A DNA stretch of 64,000 nucleotides from NCBI GenBank assembly GCA_965220185.1, contig OZ244807.1, positions 62,001-126,000 of the forward strand, in the 5' to 3' direction. Source of the stretch: Azotimanducus sp965220185. Its GTDB lineage: Bacteria > Pseudomonadota > Gammaproteobacteria > Pseudomonadales > Azotimanducaceae. The position numbers and the translations under genes are program-made. A model generated the notes under the pieces. The model was not told the DNA's origin, made no database searches, and worked only from the letters and a program-made list of their open reading frames with translations. Of the stretch, positions 18,019 through 25,844 are shown piece after piece (positions within the stretch are counted from its first letter, which is position 1; each line of letters begins with the position of its first letter).

Positions 18019-18049
18019 TGAGCGCAGTGGACTTGATCAGACCTTCCCT
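18015..18049. repeat. 35-bp dispersed repeat, copy 2
   Basis: Matches 15385-15419 at 33 of 35 positions, same orientation. It lies immediately beyond, and overlaps by two bases, the 3' end of the HAD phosphatase gene. Confidence 0.9.
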
Positions 18050-18851
18050 AATGCTCCGTCCCCTCAAGCAACCGCCAAATCGCGTGCGCAACGCCGCCTT
18101 CCGTATTCGCCTTGCTGACAAAGGTCGCCGCGGCTTTGGTGGTGTCGTCGGCCTGCCCCATGGCGACCGAAGCGCCTGCGATGCGAAACATGTCGAGGTC
18201 GTTTTCGGCATCGCCGAAGGCGACCACCTGGGAGGGTTCAATGCCCATGTGTATGCACGCCTGCAGAAGGGCGGCGCCCTTGGTTGCCTGGCGCGACGTG
18301 ATCGCCAATATGACCTTGCCGGTCGGCCCGATTGAATCGAGGATGTTGACGCGGTCACTGAACGCTTCCCCAAGTTCGCGCCGGATGCGCTCCACGCAGC
18401 GGCTGCCTTGAATCGCGGCGACTCGTGGCAAATCGTTGCTGTCGAGGTGCAGCTGTTCGCACCATCGCATCTCGGCGGCGAGATGGCGCGCCTCCGGACG
18501 ACCATCCATCTTGATCTCAACGTGGTCGCCAAGCGTCACTGTCGCGATGCACCGTTCTTCATTGCAGATCGCAAACAGCGCCTCGGCGAAGTCTGCTGGC
18601 AGCCGCTCATCGTAGACATCGCCCGGCCCGGCAGGGTCGAACACCTGCGCACCTGAACAGGCGATCACTGGTTCCTGGATGCCAAGCTCCTCGCCAAGCC
18701 GCACCGCGAACTGCGCCCAGCGGGCGGTGGCGATGACCACGCGAATACCGGCTTGCGATGCCGCCCGCACTGCGAGGCGATTGACCTCGGGCACATCTTC
18801 GCCGACCAGCAGAGTGCCATCGAGATCGATGGCAAACGCCGCGTAGTTCAC
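18048..18851 (-). CDS. Cof-type HAD-superfamily phosphatase
   Basis: 267 residues. Motif I IDLDGTLL with the nucleophile Asp, a C2-type cap in the middle, the Lys in GPTGKVILA and motif IV GDAENDLDMF define a Cof/YidA-like phosphatase of small phosphorylated metabolites. Its start overlaps the phaR stop by ATGA (18848-18851), making it the third gene of the phaC-phaR operon. Whether it serves PHA metabolism is unknown. Confidence 0.9.
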   Translation of the reverse strand: MNYAAFAIDLDGTLLVGEDVPEVNRLAVRAASQAGIRVVIATARWAQFAVRLGEELGIQEPVIACSGAQVFDPAGPGDVYDERLPADFAEALFAICNEERCIATVTLGDHVEIKMDGRPEARHLAAEMRWCEQLHLDSNDLPRVAAIQGSRCVERIRRELGEAFSDRVNILDSIGPTGKVILAITSRQATKGAALLQACIHMGIEPSQVVAFGDAENDLDMFRIAGASVAMGQADDTTKAAATFVSKANTEGGVAHAIWRLLEGTEH

Positions 18852-19321
18852 TTTGCCGCCTTGCCAGCTTCGCTGACAGGATCGCTCGGCACGCTTGTCG
18901 CGCCGCCTTTCGACGGCCGATTCGGCGTCATCCAGCTCGCATCAAAGGCTTGGCGCATAAAATTGAGCGGATTCATCTCGCCTAGCTGTCGCAAGTGCAA
19001 GCGCCACTGATCCTGATGATCCATGAAAGCCACAACGCTCTGTTCGATATAGCGCCCCACGACATTCCCCAAGCGATCGCCATAGAAGCGGATCAACTGC
19101 TCGATCACGCGGTTGGTGAGCACGCTTTCGTGCCCTTCCGCCTCCTGCTCCGAGAGGATTTGCAAGAGCACCGAGCGCGTCAAGTCTTGGCCGGTCTTGG
19201 CATCAAGGACTTCAATGCTCTCGCCTTTGACGATGAGCTTGCGGACATCCTCGACGGTGACATAGCGGCTCTCGGTGGCGTTGTAGAGACGGCGATTTGG
19301 GTATTTTTTCAGCTTGTGCAT
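18848..19321 (-). CDS. phaR: Polyhydroxyalkanoate synthesis repressor PhaR
   Basis: 157 residues. The N-terminus LKKYPNRRLYNATESRYVT is the PHB/PHA accumulation regulator DNA-binding domain, followed by RFYGDRLGNVVGRYIE of the second conserved domain. PhaR binds PHA granules and, when free, represses phasin and synthase genes. The start at 19321 gives the canonical N-terminus and is five bases after the phaC stop; the frame to 19453 lies inside phaC. Two CTGC-type sites in the window are candidate targets. Confidence 0.95.
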   Translation of the reverse strand: MHKLKKYPNRRLYNATESRYVTVEDVRKLIVKGESIEVLDAKTGQDLTRSVLLQILSEQEAEGHESVLTNRVIEQLIRFYGDRLGNVVGRYIEQSVVAFMDHQDQWRLHLRQLGEMNPLNFMRQAFDASWMTPNRPSKGGATSVPSDPVSEAGKAAK

Positions 19322-19326
19322 TGTGT

Positions 19327-21009
19327 TCACTTCTCGCGCACGTATTGCCCCGGCGCGTCGCCCACTGGCGGATACGTCTTGTTGCCGAGGTTCGTAGGCG
19401 CCGCCTTCAAGTCCGAATGACCCTGCAGCCAAGCCACCCAATGGTCGCGCCAATTGCCGGCGATCTGTTCACTCTTCGTCAGCCATGCTTGCGGATCGTT
19501 CGAATAGTCGCCGCCTCGCCAGTAGCGAAGATGGCGGTTGTCAGGGCGCGAACTTATGGTCTGGGTATGGTTCTGGCTGGTCAGCACAAACTCGACATCG
19601 CCGCCGAACAAGTGAACGTTGCGGTAGCACGCCTGCCACGGCGTGATGTGGTCGGTGAGACCGGCCATGACATACACCGGATAGCGGCTCTCAGAGAGAT
19701 CAAGTCGCTCGCCGAGCACCACGAGCGATTTGGTGGCGAGCTTGTTCTTGTGGCCTAGATCGATCAAATCGCACTGCAATTCGGCGGGCACGCGCGTGTA
19801 GTCCATCGACCAGAACAGAAGCGGATGGGCGAGCGGATCTTCGCCGCGGAAGTAGTTGCTGCGCATGAAGCTGAACACGCTCTCGTCAAGCCTCAGCATG
19901 GCGAACATCTCCAGAATATCGCGCTCGCTCATGCCGCCTTGCAAGCGGACGCGCTGCTTCTGGGCAGCTGCAGTCTGGTCGGTAACAAACAGGTTGAAGC
20001 CGCTATCGCCGATTTGATTGTCGAGAATCGACACGAAGAGCGACAGTGAATTGATCCAATGGTTGCTACGGCGCTGAAGCACGCCGGCCGCCGTCGCCGC
20101 CACCAAGCCACCTGCGCACAGGCCGATCAGGTCCACATCGCGCTGCCTGGTGATGCTGCGCGTGATGCGCACGGCATCAATCACGCCTTGGGTGTAGGTG
20201 TCGAGCGACCAGTTGGCGTCGTCCCGCTGAGGATTCTTCCAGCTCATCGCAAACACCTGCACGCCATTGTCTACGAGTTGCTTGAAGAGGCTGCGGTCCG
20301 GCGTCAGGTCGCCAAGATAGAAACGGTTGACCTGGCTGAAGACGTAGAGCAGAGGTTTCTTGTGGACTTGCGGCGTGGTCGGCTGGTATTGAATCAGCTC
20401 GAAGAGGTCATTGCGAAACACCACTTTGCCGGGCGTGGCCGCGACATCCCGGCCGAGCTCAAAGGCCTTGCGGTCCGCCACTGCCGGATAGCCATGGTTG
20501 TGCTGCAAGTCCTGAAAGTAGTTCTGCACGCCTTTGACAATGCTGGCGCCGTTCGTTTCCACGGCTTTGCGGATGGCCTCGGGCGTGAACGGCGTGTTGA
20601 CGGGCGCGTAGATGTCCTTTGCGGCATCCAAGAGGAACTGCGCGCGCTGCCGGTCGATGCCTTCAAGGTCCGACTTCTCAAGCCACGAATCGAGCGCCCG
20701 GCTCCACGCAACGTAGGACTGGCGCACGCGCCGAAAGATGGGATTGTTGCTCCATTCGGGGTCGGCGAAGCGCGCATCGTCTGGCAGCTCGGTATCGGCG
20801 TCGCCAAACCAGATTTTCGCGAGCTCTGCCTGGAATCGCGCTTGCGCCTCAAGCACCAGGGTTGGCTGTCCGCTCATATATTCCGTGAACCCTTGCCACG
20901 CCTCGGTAAGGCTCTGGCGATCTGCTCCCCACATGCTGCCGAGAGAGACGCCTTCAACGCGCCGAGCGGTCTGCTCGGCGGCGGAATCAACTGTATCGCT
21001 CACTGACAT
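19327..21009 (-). CDS. phaC: Class I polyhydroxyalkanoate synthase
   Basis: 560 residues; polymerises 3-hydroxyacyl-CoA into PHA on the granule surface. The lipase-like box GLCAGG carries the nucleophile Cys at about residue 298, with the acid in GLTDHITPW and the His in SQNHTQT. LLYVFSQVNRFYLGDL is the conserved region before it, though class I enzymes usually have LIVPPxINKFYILDL, so this is a somewhat divergent member. The start at 21009 was preferred over 21177. It heads the phaC-phaR-HAD operon. Confidence 0.94.
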   Translation of the reverse strand: MSVSDTVDSAAEQTARRVEGVSLGSMWGADRQSLTEAWQGFTEYMSGQPTLVLEAQARFQAELAKIWFGDADTELPDDARFADPEWSNNPIFRRVRQSYVAWSRALDSWLEKSDLEGIDRQRAQFLLDAAKDIYAPVNTPFTPEAIRKAVETNGASIVKGVQNYFQDLQHNHGYPAVADRKAFELGRDVAATPGKVVFRNDLFELIQYQPTTPQVHKKPLLYVFSQVNRFYLGDLTPDRSLFKQLVDNGVQVFAMSWKNPQRDDANWSLDTYTQGVIDAVRITRSITRQRDVDLIGLCAGGLVAATAAGVLQRRSNHWINSLSLFVSILDNQIGDSGFNLFVTDQTAAAQKQRVRLQGGMSERDILEMFAMLRLDESVFSFMRSNYFRGEDPLAHPLLFWSMDYTRVPAELQCDLIDLGHKNKLATKSLVVLGERLDLSESRYPVYVMAGLTDHITPWQACYRNVHLFGGDVEFVLTSQNHTQTISSRPDNRHLRYWRGGDYSNDPQAWLTKSEQIAGNWRDHWVAWLQGHSDLKAAPTNLGNKTYPPVGDAPGQYVREK

Positions 21010-21038
21010 GTCTCCTATGGCGATGTCGTCTGGCAATG

Positions 21039-21049
21039 CTGCGGCGCAA
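21039..21049. promoter_or_regulatory. Degenerate PhaR-type site between phaC and DUF6489
   Basis: CTGCGGCGCAA matches the published PhaR recognition pattern CTGC-N3/4-GCAG except for the final base. It lies 30 bases upstream of phaC and 42 upstream of the divergent DUF6489 gene, where autoregulation would be expected. Confidence 0.4.
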
Positions 21050-21090
21050 TATGATACTGTATCTCGCGTCCTGCCGGAAAGCTCCTCGCC

Positions 21091-21336
21091 ATGAAAATCA
21101 ATGTTGAAGTCGATCTCACGCCGGAAGAAATGCGACGCTTTATGGGCCTGCCCGACATGGGCATCGTCCACCAGCAATTGTTGGAACAGTTCACTCAGCG
21201 CCTGTCCGCCTCTTCAGAGCAGCGAGACGAATTCATGCGCAATCTCATGACCGGCGCGTTCGCGCCCTGGCAGAACTTCTTCAACATGGTCTCCGGCGCG
21301 AGCGGCCAAGCCGCTGGCGGCAAGGACAACCAATAG
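21091..21336 (+). CDS. DUF6489 family small protein
   Basis: 81 residues, beginning MKINVEVDLTPEEMRRFMGLPD, which I recognise as DUF6489. It is divergent from phaC and followed by the WS/DGAT gene, and ends in a Gly/Ala-rich tail. Function is not known; co-location with phaC and the LPD-helix-like amphipathic middle suggest a granule- or membrane-associated accessory protein, which is inference only. Confidence 0.75.
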   Translation: MKINVEVDLTPEEMRRFMGLPDMGIVHQQLLEQFTQRLSASSEQRDEFMRNLMTGAFAPWQNFFNMVSGASGQAAGGKDNQ

Positions 21337-21365
21337 CCACCTCATATGAACGACAGGAAACCGCG

Positions 21366-22811
21366 ATGCGATTAAGCGCCCAGGACGCCTCCTTTTTGTA
21401 TTCGGAAACAGCCAGCGGGCCCATGAACGCATCTGGGATTTACGTCATTGAGGGCGAAGTGCCTTTCGATGCCATTCGAAACCAGTTCGCATCACGCATG
21501 CATTTGATGCCCCGCTATCGTCAGCGACTGGCGATGGTGCCGTTTAATCTGGGGCATCCGAAATGGGTGGACGATCCCGATTTCCATATAGACAGGCATG
21601 TTTTCCAGCACCGCCTGCCTGAAGGCTCGAGCGTCGATGACGCACTGGAAGCCGCCATCAAGCTGAACGAGTCAATATTGCCCCGAGACCGGCCATTGTG
21701 GCGCGCGCACTGCCTTGAGGGCGTGAAAGATCGGACCGTGCTGCTGCAATCAGGCCATCACGCCATGGTCGACGGCGCTTCCGGCATCGATATGAGCATG
21801 GTCTTGTTTGACCTGCAGGAAAACGCGCCCCAGCAAGAACCCGAACCCTGGCAGCCGAAGCCCATGCCGACGCCCGTGGAGCTGGCAACGGAAGCCATGC
21901 TCGAGACAGTGCACAGCGTCTCTGGGGAAAATCCATTTCAGCTCGCGCGCTTCACTTCCGAGCGAGGCGAAATGCTGCGGCGCGCCACCGAGTCGATGAC
22001 TAGATTCGTGGCCGAACCAGTGGTGACAGCGCCTTGGAACTCGACACTTGTCGGGCCAAGTCGCAAGTTCGTATGGCGCAAATATGCGTTTGCCGACTTT
22101 CGTCGCATTCGCAGCGCGCTCGGCGGCACCATCAACGATGTTGTGCTCGCCGCGGTTTCCGAAGGCGCCGCTCGCTACCTGAAGGCGCACAAGGAACATA
22201 TCGATGGCGGGCATCTGCGCATCATGTGTCCGGTCAATGTGCGCACTGAGGACGACAAGGGCACGCTCGGCAACCGAGTCTCCGCGATCTTCCCAGTCTT
22301 TGACGCCACGCCTATGGAAATGACGGCGCGGCTCGGCAAGGTTCGATGGGAAACCGAGCAAATCAAGAACAATCGCGAAGCGCAGGCCATGCAGATGATG
22401 ATGGAAGGCGTTCCGGACCTTCCGCCGGTGGCGATGGCGCCGGCGCTGCTCGTCGGCACGCCGCTCGACCCAACTCAGCTTGCGGCCAGCTTTCCAATGC
22501 CGGTGCCGCCTGCGTTCGGGCCGCGTCCGCCAATGCTCGGCATCAATTTCGTCTGCACCAATGTGCCCGGCGTGCAGACCACCCAATATCTCGCTGGCCA
22601 TCCGATCATTGACCAGTTCGGACTGCTCATGCTCGCAGGCAATATCGGCTTTGGCGTGGTGATCATGAGCTACAACCAGCATATCTACTTTAATTTCATA
22701 TGCGACCGCCGATTGATGCCGGATTTGGAGCTGATGGCGGCAAGCGTCAACGATGCCTTTGAAGAGATGTTGGCCGCTGCCGGGCAAAGTCGGCAGGAAG
22801 CCAGCGCGTAA
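21366..22811 (+). CDS. Wax ester synthase/diacylglycerol acyltransferase (WS/DGAT)
   Basis: 481 residues. The catalytic HHxxxDG is SGHHAMVDGAS at about residues 131-137, with RLSAQDASFLYSE at the start and the C-terminal LMLAGNIGFGVVIMSYN segment, both typical. These enzymes esterify fatty alcohols or diacylglycerol with acyl-CoA and form lipid inclusions. It lies in a PHA cluster, so the cell may store both polymers; enzyme specificity cannot be told. An AGGAAA-like ribosome site precedes the start. Confidence 0.93.
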   Translation: MRLSAQDASFLYSETASGPMNASGIYVIEGEVPFDAIRNQFASRMHLMPRYRQRLAMVPFNLGHPKWVDDPDFHIDRHVFQHRLPEGSSVDDALEAAIKLNESILPRDRPLWRAHCLEGVKDRTVLLQSGHHAMVDGASGIDMSMVLFDLQENAPQQEPEPWQPKPMPTPVELATEAMLETVHSVSGENPFQLARFTSERGEMLRRATESMTRFVAEPVVTAPWNSTLVGPSRKFVWRKYAFADFRRIRSALGGTINDVVLAAVSEGAARYLKAHKEHIDGGHLRIMCPVNVRTEDDKGTLGNRVSAIFPVFDATPMEMTARLGKVRWETEQIKNNREAQAMQMMMEGVPDLPPVAMAPALLVGTPLDPTQLAASFPMPVPPAFGPRPPMLGINFVCTNVPGVQTTQYLAGHPIIDQFGLLMLAGNIGFGVVIMSYNQHIYFNFICDRRLMPDLELMAASVNDAFEEMLAAAGQSRQEASA

Positions 22812-22841
22812 ACCTACACTACAGAAACGAACGGAGGGCCC

Positions 22842-23432
22842 ATGTCGGTCACCACAAGCACTCAATCTGCCATCAACGGCTACCCTCAAGACGTGACACT
22901 TTCGGACGGCAGCACTGTGGAACTGCGCATGATGGGTGACGTTGACCGTGATGCCATCGTCGCGTTCGCGCGCAATCTGCCGGAGCAGGATCTCTTGTTC
23001 CTGCGCGTGGACATCACCCGGCCCGAGGCGGTGGATAACTGGCTGACCAATGTAGCGAGCGGCGCTACGACCTCGATTATTGCCTATGACGGTGAAAAAA
23101 TGGCTGGCTTTGCAACAGTGGACCGGGCGCCAGCGCGCTGGACACGGCGAGTCGGGGAATTACGGCTGACAGTGGGCCACAACTACCGCAGTCAAGGACT
23201 CGGCCGCCACCTGAGCAGCAAGATTTTTGATATTGCCCGCAGCCTCGGCCTCAAGAAGCTGACCGCCAACATGACGCCAGATCAACGCGGCGCGCAAGCA
23301 GCCTTCGGGCGACTCGGCTTCACGGCGGAAGCCCTGCTGACCGATTTTGTCGAAGACAGAAACGGCAACCTGCATGATTTGGTGATGATGACATTCGATG
23401 TCGATGGCTTGACCGACCACGCGCTGCAATAG
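22842..23432 (+). CDS. GNAT-family N-acetyltransferase
   Basis: 196 residues. VDRAPARWTRRVGELRLTVGHNYRSQGLGRHL contains the GNAT motif A acetyl-CoA loop (RSQGLG; quoted in the family pattern R/QxxGxG/A), followed by AFGRLGFTAEALL of motif B. Substrate unknown. It starts 30 bases after the WS/DGAT stop, behind GGAGGG, and may be co-transcribed. Confidence 0.88.
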   Translation: MSVTTSTQSAINGYPQDVTLSDGSTVELRMMGDVDRDAIVAFARNLPEQDLLFLRVDITRPEAVDNWLTNVASGATTSIIAYDGEKMAGFATVDRAPARWTRRVGELRLTVGHNYRSQGLGRHLSSKIFDIARSLGLKKLTANMTPDQRGAQAAFGRLGFTAEALLTDFVEDRNGNLHDLVMMTFDVDGLTDHALQ

Positions 23433-23458
23433 CCGCTCGGAAAAAAATTCCCAAAATG

Positions 23459-23487
23459 TTGCACTGCACAAACAAAATATGCATAAT
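23459..23487 (+). promoter_or_regulatory. Predicted sigma-70-type promoter of the phasin gene
   Basis: TTGCAC (23459-23464) and CATAAT (23482-23487) are spaced by 17 bases, about 75 bases upstream of the phasin start and just before the PhaR-type site. Confidence 0.55.
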
Positions 23488-23505
23488 GGCCTGCATAATT
23501 CGCTT

Positions 23506-23522
23506 TTGCTGCGGTGCAGCAA
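23506..23522. promoter_or_regulatory. PhaR operator upstream of the phasin
   Basis: TTGCTGC-GGT-GCAGCAA is a perfect inverted repeat whose inner part is exactly CTGC-N3-GCAG, the pattern described for PhaR of Paracoccus denitrificans. It lies about 20 bases downstream of the predicted -10 box, a position suited to repression. The surrounding leader is also TGC-rich. Confidence 0.7.
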
Positions 23523-23561
23523 GACGCATTTTCAACAACAAATAGTCGGAGGAAACTCTCA

Positions 23562-23918
23562 ATGAATCCGTTTGAACAACAAATGCAACTCGCCCGCGAG
23601 CTCATGGAGCTGAACGCCGAGTGGTTCCGCAAGCTCGCGGAATTCGATTCCAAGAACTTGGGCAGCTATGTGCAGTTCAATCAAGACTTCGCCAGCAAGC
23701 TACCGGAAGTCAATGACATCCAGGGCTTCGTTGAGCTACAGCGCGAGTACGGCGAGCAGCTTTGGAGCAACACCCAGAAAGCCCTGACGACACGTGGCGA
23801 GATGCTGCGCGAAGCGTTCGAGGCGCAGAACACGGCTGTTCGCAAGGCCTTCTCACCTGCGGAGAAGGAAGCCGAAGCGTCCAAGGAAGACACCAAGGCC
23901 CAAGCCAAGGCCGCATAA
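23562..23918 (+). CDS. phaP: Phasin family protein
   Basis: 118 residues, all helical, starting NPFEQQMQLARELMELNAEWFRK-like and ending in an Ala/Lys/Glu-rich tail (KAQAKAA). This composition and the phasin_2-like YVQFNQDFASKL region identify a PHA granule coat protein. The start at 23562 follows GGAGGA by eight bases. It has its own promoter and a PhaR-type operator, in line with control by the PhaR encoded at 18.8 kb. Confidence 0.85.
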   Translation: MNPFEQQMQLARELMELNAEWFRKLAEFDSKNLGSYVQFNQDFASKLPEVNDIQGFVELQREYGEQLWSNTQKALTTRGEMLREAFEAQNTAVRKAFSPAEKEAEASKEDTKAQAKAA

Positions 23919-23923
23919 GGCTG

Positions 23924-24952
23924 TCAAGCGTTCCCACTCCCGCTAGCGGGAGTGGGGTTCGTGTCTGGCCGTTGCTCGGCCTGCGGGATGCGCTCGTGAA
24001 AATCCTTCATGGCGGTGTAGAGCCGCTCGGTTGCCTCGGGCACGCTCGTGCCCGATTCAAACCGGATAGGGTCGAGCACATGCGCCGCCACCGGGCCGGG
24101 GATGGCTTCCTTGGTCCCCGGCGGCCTGATTCGCTTGACGCCTTCAAGATAGACAGGCACCACTGGCACGTTTTTTTCGAGTGCCAGAATCGACACGCCG
24201 TGCTTGAAGCGCGACAGGTGCCGTCCGCGCGCGCGCGTGCCTTCAGGAAACAACATCAAATTCGCGCCTTGGTCAAGCAGCCATTTCGGGTATTCAAGCG
24301 TTCTTGACCCGCCGCCGCGCTGAATGGGATAGAGACCCATCACCAGCGACTGATACCAAGGCTGCAATATGATCTCCTTGCGCCCTTTCAAAAACCAGCG
24401 ATCAGCCGCCGCGCCAAAAAAAAGATTGGTGCGAATGCGCGGCGGGACGGCTTTCAGCAGGCAGTACTGATCGAAGTGGCTCTGGTGGTTGGCGATGATG
24501 ATGCAAGGCGCGCGCACCGAATCCCACTTGTTCTTGCCATGCACAGCATGTTCGGTGAAGAATTCCCAAGCCCAGCGTTGATAGGCATAGGGATACATGG
24601 CGAAGCGGACGGCGCGCGCCCACCAGGAGGTCTGCCACGAATGCGGCCCTGCCGTCTGTGCGGACTGACGTATCAGGCGCTCAAAGAGTGGCAGGTCAAT
24701 AGCGGGCAGAATTTCGGTGTCCACCGTGGTGCTCATCTCCTGCGCCAAGGTGGCGCGATACGCCTTGAAATTGTCCGGCGCTTCAATGATGTAGCACTGA
24801 TCCCAGCGCCCAAGCATTCGATAGCCCATGAGTATCTTCACTTCCCACCGCTCAAGCGCCTCAACGACACTTTGCACAGCCGCCGGGCCGCCAGCCTTCA
24901 TGGCTTTCAGGCCCTCGGAATGATCCCGCATCAGCAGGACATAGATGCTCAT
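23924..24952 (-). CDS. GYD domain fused to a PlsC-type acyltransferase
   Basis: 342 residues in two parts. Residues 1-90 resemble a GYD/EthD-like ferredoxin-fold domain (YVLLMRDHSEGLKAMKAGG, then GRWDQCYIIEAPD) and are similar in layout to the stand-alone GYD protein encoded just upstream. Residues 110-320 are a PlsC acyltransferase with NHQSHFD (H156, D161) and FPEGTR (235-240). It probably transfers acyl groups to lysophospholipid or a related alcohol; the role of the N-terminal domain is unknown. The stop overlaps the palindrome at 23933-23956. It is coupled to the GYD gene by ATGA. Confidence 0.85.
   Translation of the reverse strand: MSIYVLLMRDHSEGLKAMKAGGPAAVQSVVEALERWEVKILMGYRMLGRWDQCYIIEAPDNFKAYRATLAQEMSTTVDTEILPAIDLPLFERLIRQSAQTAGPHSWQTSWWARAVRFAMYPYAYQRWAWEFFTEHAVHGKNKWDSVRAPCIIIANHQSHFDQYCLLKAVPPRIRTNLFFGAAADRWFLKGRKEIILQPWYQSLVMGLYPIQRGGGSRTLEYPKWLLDQGANLMLFPEGTRARGRHLSRFKHGVSILALEKNVPVVPVYLEGVKRIRPPGTKEAIPGPVAAHVLDPIRFESGTSVPEATERLYTAMKDFHERIPQAEQRPDTNPTPASGSGNA
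23933..23956. terminator. Perfect 24-bp palindrome between convergent genes, probable bidirectional terminator
   Basis: CCCACTCCCGCTAGCGGGAG... reads the same on both strands over 24 bases, just after the phasin stop and inside the last codons of the facing acyltransferase gene. There is no clear T-run on either side, so intrinsic termination is uncertain. Confidence 0.5.
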
Positions 24953-25251
24953 TGCTCGTCGGAACCAGCCTGCATCATGTCAATGAACCGTTCGATTGAC
25001 ATTGCCGGAAATGTGGTCACCTTGATGGTGCCGCGCGAGCCCAAGTCCATCGACAGCCTCGCCATGATTTCGTTGCTCGGCGCCTCAATGACGTTGACAA
25101 AGTCGTAGCCGCCAAGCACTGCGTACTGGGCGACTACTCGCGCACCCATCGCCTCGACTTCCTTGTTGACTTCGGCCAGACGTTCAGGCCGCGCTTTCAA
25201 CGTCTTGCGGCCCTCATCGGTCAGTGTGCTCAGCATGATGTACGCTGCCAT
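24949..25251 (-). CDS. GYD domain protein
   Basis: About 100 residues: AAYIMLSTLTDEGRKTL at the start and AQYAVLGGYDFVNVIEAP in the middle carry the Gly-Tyr-Asp signature of the GYD family, small ferredoxin-fold proteins of unknown function. The start at 25251 excludes eight unlikely residues of the longer frame. It overlaps the GYD-acyltransferase by four bases, so a separate and a fused copy are co-expressed. Confidence 0.85.
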   Translation of the reverse strand: MAAYIMLSTLTDEGRKTLKARPERLAEVNKEVEAMGARVVAQYAVLGGYDFVNVIEAPSNEIMARLSMDLGSRGTIKVTTFPAMSIERFIDMMQAGSDEQ

Positions 25252-25844
25252 TGCGTGTCGTCTCCAAGCTGTCAAGTTGTGTCATTGTGCGCGTCAGACG
25301 CGCATTGCGCAACCGATCAAATATCGCGCCGCACAGCTCGCCCGTCCCACCGACGACAGCCAACATCTTTCTCTTCAGGCCGGATCGCTCGATTCCTGTC
25401 ACGGTTGGAGACTGCACAAAGGTAAGTCTCCATTCGAGCAGGCGAAAGAGCCGCCTCCAATTCTGCGAGTTCCTCTCTTGAATAGACGTGCCGGTTGACT
25501 CGCTTCTGTTGTTCTGTCATATTTGATTCGTACACCCCGGATGCGCCTCTGCCACTCTGTGTGGTATGCGCCCGGGTTTCACTGTTGTAGTGCCCTGTCC
25601 GCACTTAACGGCGGGCTCCGGGAAGTCGCTCGCAATTCGATTGCATCCTGCTCGCAGCGCTTGTACAGCCGCTGCGCACATTGTAGATACCCTTTGCAAT
25701 AAAACAATCGCGCCCGTTGTGGCAGCATGTCTCGGAGATGTTTGATCGTATACCAAGCATTCTGTTGCCGCAGATTCAGATTTTTGGCGGCGAGCCGCTT
25801 GAATACACTTGAATTCATCAGCCACACAAAAGGAGCCGATCATC
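25252..25844. other. Gene-poor stretch with remnants
   Basis: No intact gene is seen over about 590 bases. On the minus strand there is an Abi-like N-terminal remnant (25317-25520), and in another minus frame near 25250-25370 a short RKMLAVVGGTGELCGAIFDRL segment that looks like the first strand of a Rossmann-fold protein cut off after about 25 residues. The part from 25610 to 25800 shows only short frames without recognisable content. Confidence 0.5.
25317..25520 (-). pseudogene. N-terminal remnant of an Abi-like protein
   Basis: ELAELEAALSPARMETYLCAV followed by NRDRNRAIR (quoted in parts) matches the start of Abi-family proteins, where the sequence normally continues into a LYxWN segment. 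Here it changes to unrelated residues (PEEKDVGCRRW) and stops at 25317. Abi-family proteins include phage-abortive-infection factors. Recognition rests on about 35 residues. Confidence 0.45.

Noticed and set aside
20059..21006. 315-codon frame opposite phaC
   Set aside because: Antisense to the conserved PHA synthase and without family features.
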